Shown: positions 6,245 to 13,624 of the stretch, in pieces
How the letters are laid out: each line of letters opens with the position of its first letter
Numbering within the stretch: the stretch's first letter is position 1
Assembly (NCBI GenBank): GCA_002293615.1
Contig: DBDN01000065.1
Span: 2,961-22,110 of the forward strand
DNA length: 19,150 bases
Source of the DNA: Betaproteobacteria bacterium UBA931
GTDB taxonomy: Bacteria > Pseudomonadota > Gammaproteobacteria > Burkholderiales > Casimicrobiaceae
Direction of reading: 5' to 3'
Notes under the pieces: model-generated
Database searches by the model: none
Told to the model about the DNA's origin: nothing
Seen by the model: the letters and a program-made list of their open reading frames with translations, nothing else
Position numbers and translations under genes: made by a program

Positions 6245-8149
6245 TCAGTTTGTGCCGCCGAGTTTTTCCGGGTAAATCTTGATTTCAATGCTGTTGCGCA
6301 ATTCCGTCAGATAGGTATCGAACACCTCTTGCCCTTTCAGCTGGCTGATCAGATTTTGTGCCGATTTGATTTCTTCCGGCGTCGGTTCCCCGGCGGGAAT
6401 CACTTTATCCACACGATAAAGAATATAGCGATTGTCACCGGATGATGCGCCCAAATAAAAAGGCAATTCACCGGAGGGCGCGCGGAAGATCTCGGCAACC
6501 GTTGCCTGGCTTATGTCCGCCGTTGGCCTTTGCCGCGAGACCTCTTCCGGTTTCCCAAAGCTTACCCTGGCTTCTTTTTCCGATTTCTTTTCCTTAAGAA
6601 GCGCCCATTTTTCTTCGCCGTCTTTCTTCGCTATGTCAAACGCGGCTTTCTGCCGCAACGTTTTGCGAATACCGTCCGCCACTTCTTCAAATGGACGCAA
6701 CGCCGCCGGCTTATGATCGATAACGCGAGCGGAAATCAGGGAATGGTTGCCGGCGTCGAACACTTCCGTATTCAGCCGATCATTCAACGCCGCCGGCGTG
6801 AACACTTCGTTGGCAAAATCGGCGTTATTGTTGGCAAGCTGTGCCACTTGCGCGCGCGTGAGAAACTCGGCGCGGGAAACTTCAATACCCAGCTCTTTGC
6901 TGATATCGGCAAACGAATCCGCTTGTTCAAAAATGCGGTTTCTCATCGATTCTTCTTTTTCGGCAAATTCGTTGTTCGCCCGATCTTGCCTTATATCTTC
7001 CTGGATTTGCGTCTTGACTTCGTCAAACAATGGCCGGCGCTCCGGAACAATCGTTACCTTGATGATGTGGTAACCAAACGGGCTTTCCACCGGGCCGACA
7101 ATACCGCTTTGCTCGGCATGGAACACCGCGTCTTCAAACGGCTGGACGAACATTCCCGGCGTCACCTCACCGAGAACGCCGCCTTGTTGCGCCGATCCGG
7201 GATCTTCCGAATATTTCCGGGCGAGATCGGCAAACGCTTCGGGCGTTGCCTGCGCTTCTTTCAGGACATCGTCCGCCTTTTTCAATGCCTCGTCCTTCTT
7301 GGCCTGCTCCGCGCCTTCGTCAACAGCAAACAGAATATGCGCCGCCTCACGTTTTTCCGGCTGTTTATAACGCTCTTGGTTATTGTCAAAATATTCCCTG
7401 GCTTCCTCTTCGCTCACCTGGATATTTTTCAGAACATGGTCGCGCGTGAACAAAATGTACTCCAGCGACACTGTTTCCGGCGCCTGATAAAGATTGCTGT
7501 TCTGATCATAATACGCCCGCACCTCTTCATCGCTCACCGATACCTTGTCCAAATAAGCCGAAGCATCCAGACGCGCCATCGCCACCTCGCGCTTTTCACC
7601 GGCAAGGCGGTAATAACGCTCGGCAGTTTCTTTGGCAACAATCTCACCGCTTTGCAGCGGCTCGATCAACGGCGCTTGCAAACGCGTTTGCCGTACCATG
7701 CTTTCGAAGACCGCCGGAACCATTTCCTGTTGCCGCAGCAGATTACGGTAAAGCTCGCCGGAAAACTGCCCGTTCTCCTTGAATTCGTCTATGTTGTTCA
7801 GAAACTGCATGATTTGTTCATTACTGACGAAAAACTTTTCGTCATTGGCTTTCTGCTGCAACACTTTTTCGTTGACGATGCGATCAAGCAGCGCATTGCG
7901 CGCTTCGGGCGTGCTGAACATCGCCGGATCGTACGCCTGTCCCAAGCGGCTTCTTGCCTGATTCTGCTGTCTTCTTAAGATATCGTCGAACTCATAGACC
8001 GAAACCGGGATATCGCCGATTTTGGCAACGTTGTTGCTCCCGGCGCCGCCGCTTCGGAACATATCCACGCCAAAAAATAAAAACGGAATCATGATAATCA
8101 CCAGAATTACCTGTGCCAGCCGTTTATTGCGTCCTATAAAATCATACAT
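6245..8149 (-). CDS. ppiD: PpiD-like periplasmic chaperone / peptidyl-prolyl isomerase, membrane anchored
   Basis: A SurA/PpiD family folding factor of 634 residues, the normal length for PpiD. A short cytoplasmic start (MYDFIGRNKR) precedes one membrane segment at about 11-28, so the rest faces the periplasm. SurA-like N-terminal helices run from about 35 to 265. A single parvulin domain covers about 269-365, from AAHILFAVDEG through FADLARKYSEDPGSAQQGG (307-324) to GPVESPFGYHIIKV (352-365). A second, divergent domain follows to the C-terminus. PpiD in E. coli sits near the SecYEG exit and helps newly exported proteins; it has little isomerase activity. AAGG lies five bases before the ATG. 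The gene heads a likely transcript with lpxB and rnhB. The usual lon/hup neighbours are absent. Confidence 0.92.
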   Translation of the reverse strand: MYDFIGRNKRLAQVILVIIMIPFLFFGVDMFRSGGAGSNNVAKIGDIPVSVYEFDDILRRQQNQARSRLGQAYDPAMFSTPEARNALLDRIVNEKVLQQKANDEKFFVSNEQIMQFLNNIDEFKENGQFSGELYRNLLRQQEMVPAVFESMVRQTRLQAPLIEPLQSGEIVAKETAERYYRLAGEKREVAMARLDASAYLDKVSVSDEEVRAYYDQNSNLYQAPETVSLEYILFTRDHVLKNIQVSEEEAREYFDNNQERYKQPEKREAAHILFAVDEGAEQAKKDEALKKADDVLKEAQATPEAFADLARKYSEDPGSAQQGGVLGEVTPGMFVQPFEDAVFHAEQSGIVGPVESPFGYHIIKVTIVPERRPLFDEVKTQIQEDIRQDRANNEFAEKEESMRNRIFEQADSFADISKELGIEVSRAEFLTRAQVAQLANNNADFANEVFTPAALNDRLNTEVFDAGNHSLISARVIDHKPAALRPFEEVADGIRKTLRQKAAFDIAKKDGEEKWALLKEKKSEKEARVSFGKPEEVSRQRPTADISQATVAEIFRAPSGELPFYLGASSGDNRYILYRVDKVIPAGEPTPEEIKSAQNLISQLKGQEVFDTYLTELRNSIEIKIYPEKLGGTN

Positions 8150-8569
8150 ACCTTTTTATCCCCGTTTTTGTGTACAAGCACCGCTGTGCCCATTGCCGCA
8201 TTAAAACGCTTCCATAAAAGCGTAGAATTTTACCCGCAAAACAGCGGGATACGAAAATTCAGGATCAAATCGATGAAAAAATCCGGCTAAACGACGCCCC
8301 ACGCATTTATTAATGAGTTTGGCATTTTCAATGCATTCCCCATGCTCTTCATACGCCTCCCTTGTCACACCGAATTGCCGCCAGCGTTCAATCATTACCG
8401 GCGTTGATTGTTTCCGTCCCGACATAAGGACACGAAGCAAAGGAAAGCCTTGCGACAATTGATACTAAAACCGGACTGTCGTCTTGTTTTGGGTTAAACA
8501 TCAAAAAATGTTGCTGAATAGATGCGTTTAACGCTAAAAGTCCTTTTACCAATACGCGACGACAATGAT
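8150..8569. other. 420-base stretch without a convincing gene
   Basis: Between the TraB/GumN gene and ppiD, both on the minus strand. It is more AT-rich than the flanking genes. It holds one weak minus-strand ORF (listed separately) and a small hairpin at about 8233-8248 (CCCGC, AAAACA, GCGGG) inside that ORF. A ribosome binding site and presumably the ppiD promoter lie near 8150-8200. I looked for a tRNA or an HU gene, which often precede ppiD, and found neither. It could be a decayed gene or an untranslated region. Confidence 0.5.
8201..8425 (-). CDS. Hypothetical small protein (doubtful)
   Basis: An open frame of 74 codons from an ATG (MSGRKQSTPVMIERWRQFG) to TAA, with an upstream extension to a TTG at 8458. 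The product is basic, with Arg, Phe and Glu spread evenly and no membrane segment or motif I recognise; residues near the end read FFHRFDPEFSYP. There is no ribosome binding site, the start is preceded by GTCCTT, and a small hairpin lies in the 3' part. It may be a chance frame or a fragment of a decayed gene. It is listed because it is the only long frame in its 420-base gap. Confidence 0.22.
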   Translation of the reverse strand: MSGRKQSTPVMIERWRQFGVTREAYEEHGECIENAKLINKCVGRRLAGFFHRFDPEFSYPAVLRVKFYAFMEAF

Positions 8570-9469
8570 TCAACGCCGACCAACAGCCACGGCCGAAATC
8601 GTATAACCCTGCTCTCTCAGCAGCGCCAAAACGCCTTGCGGCCCACCTAAATGAAGTGCGCCGACCGCCAGAAATATTGATTTTCCCGAAACGAGGTGCT
8701 GTGGCAAACGCGCCATAAAGCGATGGTTACGGCGGGTGTTCAGTTGCTCGTCAATTTCACGGATCATGGAAGCGGAAACACCTTCTTCTTCGCTCATGCG
8801 CTGATACCATTGGTAAATTGCGTCAGCATCGCCGCGCCGCCATAGATTATGCAGTTCTCTTACCATCGCCAATCGTTTTTCTTCCGGCGTATTGATATGA
8901 GACTCCAACATTTCGCGTTGTGCGCCATCATCCAGCGAAGCCAACGCCATGATTTGCTCCTGGGCGGTTTCCAGACCATCAATCGTCCGGTTTCCCCAGA
9001 GGTTTTTCAGCTTTATTTCGGTTGCGCCCATGGCCGTATAACCTGCTTTCTCGTAATCGGCGAGCGCCAATACCGTTGACACCATCCATGCCGGCATCCG
9101 TTCCAGACCAATGGATGCCAACATGGCGCCATCGCCGCCGGCCAGTTTCCGGTAGCTCTGTTCAGAAATCTGGGGGCGCAAACAAGCGACCGCGCAAAGC
9201 GACGAAGCCATCAAAAACCCGGCGCGCAATGTCTCGTCGTCGGAAAGCTCCTGGACCAATTTCGACGATTGCGCCAACGCCCGCGCGATTTCCTGGCGAA
9301 GCATATTGTCGGCTTTATCGACATGCATGGTACCCAGGATATAAATATGCGTATCCCCTTTGCGCGCCTCATAAAACGGCAGCCTGTCGGAACCATCGGC
9401 AAAAATCGCCATCGAATGAAAAAGCAGGCATACCCCAATCAAAAACTGTTTTACCCAGGATATGTTCAT
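8570..9469 (-). CDS. TraB/GumN family protein, secreted
   Basis: A 299-residue member of the TraB/GumN (PF01963) family, whose biochemical role in bacteria is not established; distant relatives include haem-binding ChaN and the Tiki proteases. An N-terminal hydrophobic stretch (about 7-24) ending in MAIFADG looks like a cleavable signal peptide, so it is probably periplasmic. Family motifs are ILGTMHVDK (GTxH), VQELSDDE, DGLETAQEQIMAL, RNHRFMARL and, near the end, FLAVGALHLGGPQGVLALL (GxxHLxG). The start at 9469 is set by GAGGAG five bases upstream and by the signal peptide; the frame is open 15 codons further up, which would disrupt it. It starts 25 bases after the TauE-like gene ends, so the two are probably one transcript. 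Confidence 0.85.
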   Translation of the reverse strand: MNISWVKQFLIGVCLLFHSMAIFADGSDRLPFYEARKGDTHIYILGTMHVDKADNMLRQEIARALAQSSKLVQELSDDETLRAGFLMASSLCAVACLRPQISEQSYRKLAGGDGAMLASIGLERMPAWMVSTVLALADYEKAGYTAMGATEIKLKNLWGNRTIDGLETAQEQIMALASLDDGAQREMLESHINTPEEKRLAMVRELHNLWRRGDADAIYQWYQRMSEEEGVSASMIREIDEQLNTRRNHRFMARLPQHLVSGKSIFLAVGALHLGGPQGVLALLREQGYTISAVAVGRR

Positions 9470-9474
9470 ATCGG

Positions 9475-9480
9475 CTCCTC
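9475..9480 (-). promoter_or_regulatory. Ribosome binding site fixing the TraB/GumN start
   Basis: GAGGAG on the minus strand, five bases before the ATG at 9469. It favours this start over the upstream in-frame TTG that would overlap the preceding gene. Confidence 0.75.
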
Positions 9481-9494
9481 GCGCGTTGATATTG

Positions 9495-10310
9495 TTAATG
9501 ATGCTGCATCCCATGGCCGCCCGCCGAGGAATCCGGCTTTTCCGCCGATACCGTAATCGCGTTTTCGTGCCGTATCATTTTATCGGTCAGCCACAATTTG
9601 TTCAGCCCCCATAAAGCAAAACCGGCAATGACCGCCGCTGCTGCGTAACGTACCGCACGATGGCTCAACCACTTCCCAAGGCGCTGCAATGCGACGCCGA
9701 CAAACAATAGATTCGGCAAAGTACCCAAACCAAACGCCAGCATCACCAGCGCCCCTTGCCACGCGCCGCCGGCAAGCAAAGCGAGAGGGAAAACGCCGTA
9801 CACCAAACCACACGGCGTCATCCCCCACAACAATCCCAACAGGAAGCGCGCCATAACGCCGTTTCGATTTCGGTGGCACGCGCCAAAACGCGGCAATATC
9901 TTCTGATACAAACTCAAACCGGCATGTTCAAGAAAAACAAGGCCGGAACTGCCGCGCACAACCGCAACGGCAAGAGCAAGAAGAACGATGGCCGCGAGTG
10001 TTGCCAGCGCTCGCTGCATTTCCAGCAAATGAACAAACGCCCATTGCCCCAAAATACCGAACAACGCCCCTACCAAAACATAACTGGTGATCCTGCCAAG
10101 CTGGGCGGCAAATAATAACCGCCACTTTCCCGCGCCGCGCGTTTTCCCGAAAGAATGTTCATTATCTTGTGAAACGATTTTTACAGGCGCACAACTCGAC
10201 GAAAGCGCCGCGACGTAACCGCCGCACATCATCATGCAATGCGGCCCGCCCAACAGCCCCGCCAAAAACGCGCCCAACCAAATCCCATTTTCCAACAATG
10301 TTGCACCCAT
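9495..10310 (-). CDS. DsbD_2/TauE-SafE-like membrane protein linked to cytochrome oxidase genes
   Basis: A 271-residue polytopic membrane protein, usually annotated 'sulfite exporter TauE/SafE family' but more like the CcdA/DsbD_2 (PF13386) group found beside cbb3 genes. I see about six hydrophobic segments: roughly 8-38, 66-88, 98-118, 152-180, 185-208 and 220-240. The first carries GGPHCMMMCGGY (21-32), a Cys/Met/His motif; the fourth has MTPCGLVYG (164-172). The C-terminus ends GGHGMQHH. These are plausible copper or thiol ligands. Its place between fnr and a secreted protein, next to the cco cluster, points to oxidase maturation (copper or thiol chemistry) and not to sulfite export. It diverges from fnr. 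The ATG has no clear ribosome binding site. Confidence 0.82.
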   Translation of the reverse strand: MGATLLENGIWLGAFLAGLLGGPHCMMMCGGYVAALSSSCAPVKIVSQDNEHSFGKTRGAGKWRLLFAAQLGRITSYVLVGALFGILGQWAFVHLLEMQRALATLAAIVLLALAVAVVRGSSGLVFLEHAGLSLYQKILPRFGACHRNRNGVMARFLLGLLWGMTPCGLVYGVFPLALLAGGAWQGALVMLAFGLGTLPNLLFVGVALQRLGKWLSHRAVRYAAAAVIAGFALWGLNKLWLTDKMIRHENAITVSAEKPDSSAGGHGMQHH

Positions 10311-10467
10311 CGCAATTTTTCAATCACAAAAATAGTAAAATGTCAATCATTTTTCTTGTTGTAAGGTCAAGAAAACTCCATTAAAATCGCTGAACCTCAA
10401 AGGTTTCGAGTTTGGAGTTTACCGTCTTTTGAGATACGGGGACATCAATTTAATTAAGGTACGTTTC
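10311..10467. promoter_or_regulatory. Divergent promoter region of fnr and the TauE-like gene
   Basis: For fnr a good plus-strand promoter is visible: TTGTAA (10359-10364), a 17-base spacer, and TAAAAT (10382-10387), with a start expected near 10394 and a leader of about 74 bases. A ribosome binding site AAGG (10456-10459) lies eight bases before the ATG. On the minus strand TACTAT near 10334 could be a -10 for the TauE-like gene. TCAATCA occurs twice in direct orientation (10320-10326 and 10343-10349), 23 bases apart, about two helical turns. No proper FNR box is present; TTGAG (10430-10434) and ATCAA (10444-10448) are spaced by nine bases, not four. Confidence 0.55.
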
Positions 10468-11289
10468 ATGACTCGCTCTAACGCATTACCCGCTGCAGCA
10501 GTTTCATCGCACCAACCCGGCTTGGAAAACAATACTGTGATTTCGCTGCGTGATCTCAAAGCACAATGCAATATCTGCGGTATGCGTGGTTTATGTCTTC
10601 CCGTAGGCCTTTCCTCTTCCGATCTTCAAAAAATAAGCTCTCTTGCCGATACGCACGTCAAATTAAAAAAAGGCGAAACGCTCTACCGCACCGGCACCCC
10701 TTTCACCGCGCTGTACGCCGTCCGCCTCGGTTCGCTGAAAACCACGGTACTTGCCGAAGACGGCCGCGAACAAGTTGCCGGTTATCATATGCTGGGCGAA
10801 CTGATCGGTCTTGATGGTATCGGCAGCGGCACCCACGGCTGCCACGCCATTGCGCTTGAAGACACTGAAATCTGTGTGGTGCCTTTTGAACAGCTTGAAA
10901 CTTTGGCGCGAGAGTTGCCTACGTTACAGCATAATTTGCATCAAGTGCTTGCCAACGAAATTATTCGCGACCATTCTGTAATGCTGCTGCTGGGCAGCAT
11001 GCGCGCCGAAGAACGTTTGGCGGCATTTTTGGTCAACCTCTCGGATCGTTACTGTCGCCGCGGCTACTCGTCTACCGAATTTGTCTTACGCATGACCCGT
11101 GAAGAAATCGGCAGTTATCTCGGTTTGAAACTTGAAACGGTAAGCCGACTCTTTTCCCGCTTTCAGGAAGAAGGATTAATCCAGGTACAAGGCCGCGCCA
11201 TCAAAATTATCAACGCCGAAGCTTTACGCAATTTAAGCGGCCAAAACAACAACGCCGCCACCGTCCCGCCCAAAGAAGAATCCGCCTGA
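10468..11289 (+). CDS. fnr: FNR-type oxygen-sensing transcription regulator
   Basis: A CRP/FNR family activator of 273 residues that binds a [4Fe-4S] cluster and DNA as a dimer when oxygen is low. Three cluster cysteines are in CNICGMRGLC (C34, C37, C43) and the fourth is C125 in THGCHAIALEDTE, so it is a true sensor and not a cluster-less FixK type. The cAMP-like beta-roll domain is followed by the dimer helix (LLLGSMRAEERLAAFL) and a helix-turn-helix, REEIGSYLGLKLETVSRLF, with the E-xx-SR recognition residues E223, S226 and R227 that read TTGAT. I chose the ATG with AAGG upstream; a TTG 13 codons earlier is unlikely. It lies next to the cco cluster, and an FNR box precedes ccoN. Confidence 0.95.
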   Translation: MTRSNALPAAAVSSHQPGLENNTVISLRDLKAQCNICGMRGLCLPVGLSSSDLQKISSLADTHVKLKKGETLYRTGTPFTALYAVRLGSLKTTVLAEDGREQVAGYHMLGELIGLDGIGSGTHGCHAIALEDTEICVVPFEQLETLARELPTLQHNLHQVLANEIIRDHSVMLLLGSMRAEERLAAFLVNLSDRYCRRGYSSTEFVLRMTREEIGSYLGLKLETVSRLFSRFQEEGLIQVQGRAIKIINAEALRNLSGQNNNAATVPPKEESA

Positions 11290-11502
11290 TCGTTTTTCAT
11301 TTTTCCTCCCCCACTCTGCCTCTCCATTCCAGTATCCCCGCCTTGCTTATCCGGATATCCGCGCCACGTCGGAAAAAATGCAGGAAAACATCACGAACAT
11401 TGTGATGTACGAACGCCTGCCAGACACAACCGGTAGAAAACGGAATGCGAAAAGCCCCGGCTGACTGAAGCAACAAGTAATATTTCGGGCAAACCCGCGA
11501 AA
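11290..11502. other. Convergent gap between fnr and ccoH
   Basis: 213 bases. The minus strand stays open for 69 codons from a TTG, with no ribosome binding site and no recognisable motif; I treat it as chance. Just after the ccoH stop, at about 11482-11502, the minus strand can fold a short stem (CGGG, loop TTTG, CCCG, extended by TTTC/GAAA with one bulge). It has no U run, so it is at best a weak terminator. No hairpin follows fnr. Confidence 0.45.
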
Positions 11503-12009
11503 TCAACCACGCCCTTGAGCACTGATAACGATCTCCTTGACCGGCGCGTCGATATTCTTATTCAAACGCCAATCATCGCTTTCCAGAATGACATGCCAAC
11601 GCCCACTGGAAGGCGGAACCATTTCACCGCTGAACGTATTATCGCCGACACGACGCAAGACAATATTGCGATCTTGATCGGGAAAACGGGCATGCACCAC
11701 TTTAAGCCGCACGTCATCAGGCACGATAAATGTTTCGTCGGGCGTCTCCAGCACCATACGCACCGTACCATCCGGCAACAAACTCAACGATGCCGTCAAC
11801 GACAATGCTTCGCTGCGCGCCGCACGCGCCAAGGTCTGATTAATCGCCAAGCCTTTCTTATAGTAATCATCTTCGACCAAACCATCGTAAGACCAAATTG
11901 CCAAGCCCAGCGTGAAAAAACAGGCGATCACAACAAAGCTCAAACTGCCGATGATGACCCATGGCCACGGTTCGCGGTACCAGGGTTTCATCTCATGCCG
12001 TTCGTTCAT
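11503..12009 (-). CDS. ccoH: CcoH/FixH, cbb3 oxidase assembly protein
   Basis: A 168-residue FixH family (PF05751) protein with one membrane segment (about 17-39, WVIIGSLSFVVIACFFTLG) and a periplasmic domain. The family mark DDYYKKGLAIN (47-57) follows the membrane helix. The C-terminal part is a beta-rich domain ending DWRLNKNIDAPVKEIVIS. CcoH binds the oxidase subunits and is needed for stable assembly of the cbb3 complex. AAGGAG lies five bases before the ATG. It starts 38 bases after ccoG and is the last gene in the minus-strand cco series. Confidence 0.9.
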   Translation of the reverse strand: MNERHEMKPWYREPWPWVIIGSLSFVVIACFFTLGLAIWSYDGLVEDDYYKKGLAINQTLARAARSEALSLTASLSLLPDGTVRMVLETPDETFIVPDDVRLKVVHARFPDQDRNIVLRRVGDNTFSGEMVPPSSGRWHVILESDDWRLNKNIDAPVKEIVISAQGRG

Positions 12010-12047
12010 TCATTCTCCTTCGTAACACCAAAACAAATACCAGACAG

Positions 12048-13472
12048 TTAATTTTTCGGTACCATAAACGTCGATTTTTCTGTTCGCTTCATGTTTTCTT
12101 TATCTGTCGCCGCCACCGTAAAATGAATCGGATGCATTCCCTGCTCGTAACCCGCGCGCGGTAACTTGAAGCGTACCGATACCGGCACCATGCGCGCGCC
12201 CCCGGCGTCAAGCATCACCGGCTCGACCGGCGCGCTCACGTAAATACCCGGCAAACCGTCAACTTCGATCGTGAAAGGGTGCGCTTTCTCTTCCGCGTTC
12301 ATGATCTGCACGCGATAAACATTTTCAATTTCGCCCGGCACGGCCTCTCTTGCCATTACACCGCGATCACGCAACACATCCACTCTTAGTGGATTTCTCG
12401 TAAACAACGAAAACAGCAATACTGCCGTAACCACAATCAAAATTCCGATGTACACAAGAATACGTGGACGGAAAATCCTTTGCCGCATTTGAGCCTTGTT
12501 ATAACCGCGCTCCATGCCATTCTCAGTCGCGTAGCGCACCAATCCCGTCGGAAGGCTCATTTTTTTCATCACTGCATCGCAGGCATCAATGCACGCACCA
12601 CAACCGATACATTCATACTGTAAACCATCGCGAATATCAATGCCGGTCGGACAGGCATGGAAGCATAATGCGCAGTCAACGCAATCGCCCAATTGCTTCT
12701 CTTTATCTTTTTTCGAGCGGATACCGCGCGGCTCGCCGCGTGCCGTATCATAAGTAACGATCATGGTATCGCGATCAAACATCACCGACTGAAAGCGCGC
12801 GTACGGACACATGTATTTGCATACTTGCTCGCGCATAATGCCCGCCAGCAGATACACCATCATGCCGAAGATAAAAATAAACAATAACGACCAACCGGAA
12901 ACATCAAAAGGGAGTCGAGACAAGAGCTCGCGAATCGGAACAAAGTAACCGACAAAAGTAATGCCCGACCAGACTGCAATCAAAATCCAGAGTGTGTGTT
13001 TACCGGCTTTCTTGCCGATTTTTTTCCCGCACCAAGGGCCTGCATCCAGCTTCATCCGGGCATTGCGATCACCTTCAATCGCCCGCTCCACCCACATCAG
13101 CAGTTCGGTATAAACCGTTTGCGGGCAAGCGTAACCGCAGAACAGTCGTCCGGCAATCGCCGTAAACAAAAACAATGAATACGCGGAAATAATGAGCAGC
13201 GCCGTAAGATAGATAACATCCTGCGGCCAGAAAACAAGCCCAAAAAAATAAAACTTGCGGGCGGCAAGATCCAGCAGGACAGCGGGCCGGTCACCCCAAG
13301 TCAGCCAAGGCAAAATATAGAAAATGCCGAGAATCAGCACTACCATTGCCACACGCCACGTCTGAAATATTCCTTTGACCGAGCGCATATAGATTTTCTT
13401 GCGCGCCGCATACAGCGACTGTTTTTCTTCTTCCGGAATTTGAGAACCGTTTGGTGGTGGTGTGCCGTTCAT
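12048..13472 (-). CDS. ccoG: CcoG/RdxA/FixG, membrane ferredoxin-like cupric reductase for cbb3 assembly
   Basis: A 474-residue membrane protein with two 4Fe-4S clusters that supports cbb3 oxidase assembly; family members reduce Cu(II) to Cu(I). Five membrane segments are visible (about 41-58, 84-108, 160-180, 192-211, 340-360). Membrane-associated cysteine pairs occur in CGYACP (C112, C116) and CKYMCP (C218, C222). The ferredoxin-type clusters are C264, C267, C270, C274 and C288, C291, C294, C298. A periplasmic Ig-like C-terminal domain follows from about 365. It has its own promoter and lies beyond a strong terminator after ccoP, so it need not be made in step with ccoNOQP. AAGG sits about eight bases before the ATG. 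Confidence 0.95.
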   Translation of the reverse strand: MNGTPPPNGSQIPEEEKQSLYAARKKIYMRSVKGIFQTWRVAMVVLILGIFYILPWLTWGDRPAVLLDLAARKFYFFGLVFWPQDVIYLTALLIISAYSLFLFTAIAGRLFCGYACPQTVYTELLMWVERAIEGDRNARMKLDAGPWCGKKIGKKAGKHTLWILIAVWSGITFVGYFVPIRELLSRLPFDVSGWSLLFIFIFGMMVYLLAGIMREQVCKYMCPYARFQSVMFDRDTMIVTYDTARGEPRGIRSKKDKEKQLGDCVDCALCFHACPTGIDIRDGLQYECIGCGACIDACDAVMKKMSLPTGLVRYATENGMERGYNKAQMRQRIFRPRILVYIGILIVVTAVLLFSLFTRNPLRVDVLRDRGVMAREAVPGEIENVYRVQIMNAEEKAHPFTIEVDGLPGIYVSAPVEPVMLDAGGARMVPVSVRFKLPRAGYEQGMHPIHFTVAATDKENMKRTEKSTFMVPKN

Positions 13473-13528
13473 CTTTACGCCCTTTGCAGAAAAACAAAAA
13501 GCCGCTCACAAACACCCGTTTGCTGGCG

Positions 13529-13556
13529 ACTATAAGCTTTCATCAGATCATAACAA
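13529..13556 (-). promoter_or_regulatory. Candidate ccoG promoter
   Basis: On the minus strand, TTGTTA (13556-13551), a 16-base spacer, and TATAGT (13534-13529). The start would be near 13522, giving a 50-base leader for ccoG. It sits right after the ccoP terminator. No FNR box of the TTGAT-N4-ATCAA type is seen beside it. Confidence 0.5.
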
Positions 13557-13562
13557 ACAATG

Positions 13563-13606
13563 AAAAAACCACCGGCCAAACTACTGCAAGAGGGTTTGAC
13601 CAGTGG
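13563..13606 (-). terminator. Rho-independent terminator after ccoP
   Basis: On the minus strand, CCACTGGTCAAAC (13606-13594) can pair along all 13 bases, with two G-U wobbles, with GTTTGGCCGGTGG (13581-13569). The loop is 12 bases, and six T follow directly (13568-13563). It lies 19 bases after the ccoP stop codon. This is the clearest intrinsic terminator in the window and ends, or attenuates, the ccoNOQP transcript before ccoG. Confidence 0.88.
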
Positions 13607-13624
13607 CGTAAAACAGTCAACCGG

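Noticed and set aside
6530..7978. Plus-strand open frame of 482 codons opposite ppiD
   Set aside because: It is antisense to a complete PpiD with a parvulin domain. Its product is rich in Arg, Phe and His without any motif, as expected of an antisense shadow.
8150..8569. tRNA or HU gene upstream of ppiD
   Set aside because: These are common neighbours of ppiD, but no cloverleaf arms, CCA end or HU-like reading frame are visible here.
9470..9514. Upstream TTG start of the TraB/GumN protein
   Set aside because: It would overlap the preceding gene and spoil the signal peptide; GAGGAG supports the ATG at 9469.
10430..10448. TTGAG and ATCAA upstream of fnr as an autoregulatory FNR box
   Set aside because: The halves are nine bases apart; FNR needs four.
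11297..11506. 69-codon minus-strand frame after ccoH
   Set aside because: It has a TTG start, no ribosome binding site and no motif, and it overlaps the ccoH stop codon. Likely chance.
13359..13366. CGTCTGAA in ccoG as a second DNA uptake sequence
   Set aside because: Only eight bases of the core match, inside a conserved gene; expected by chance at this length.
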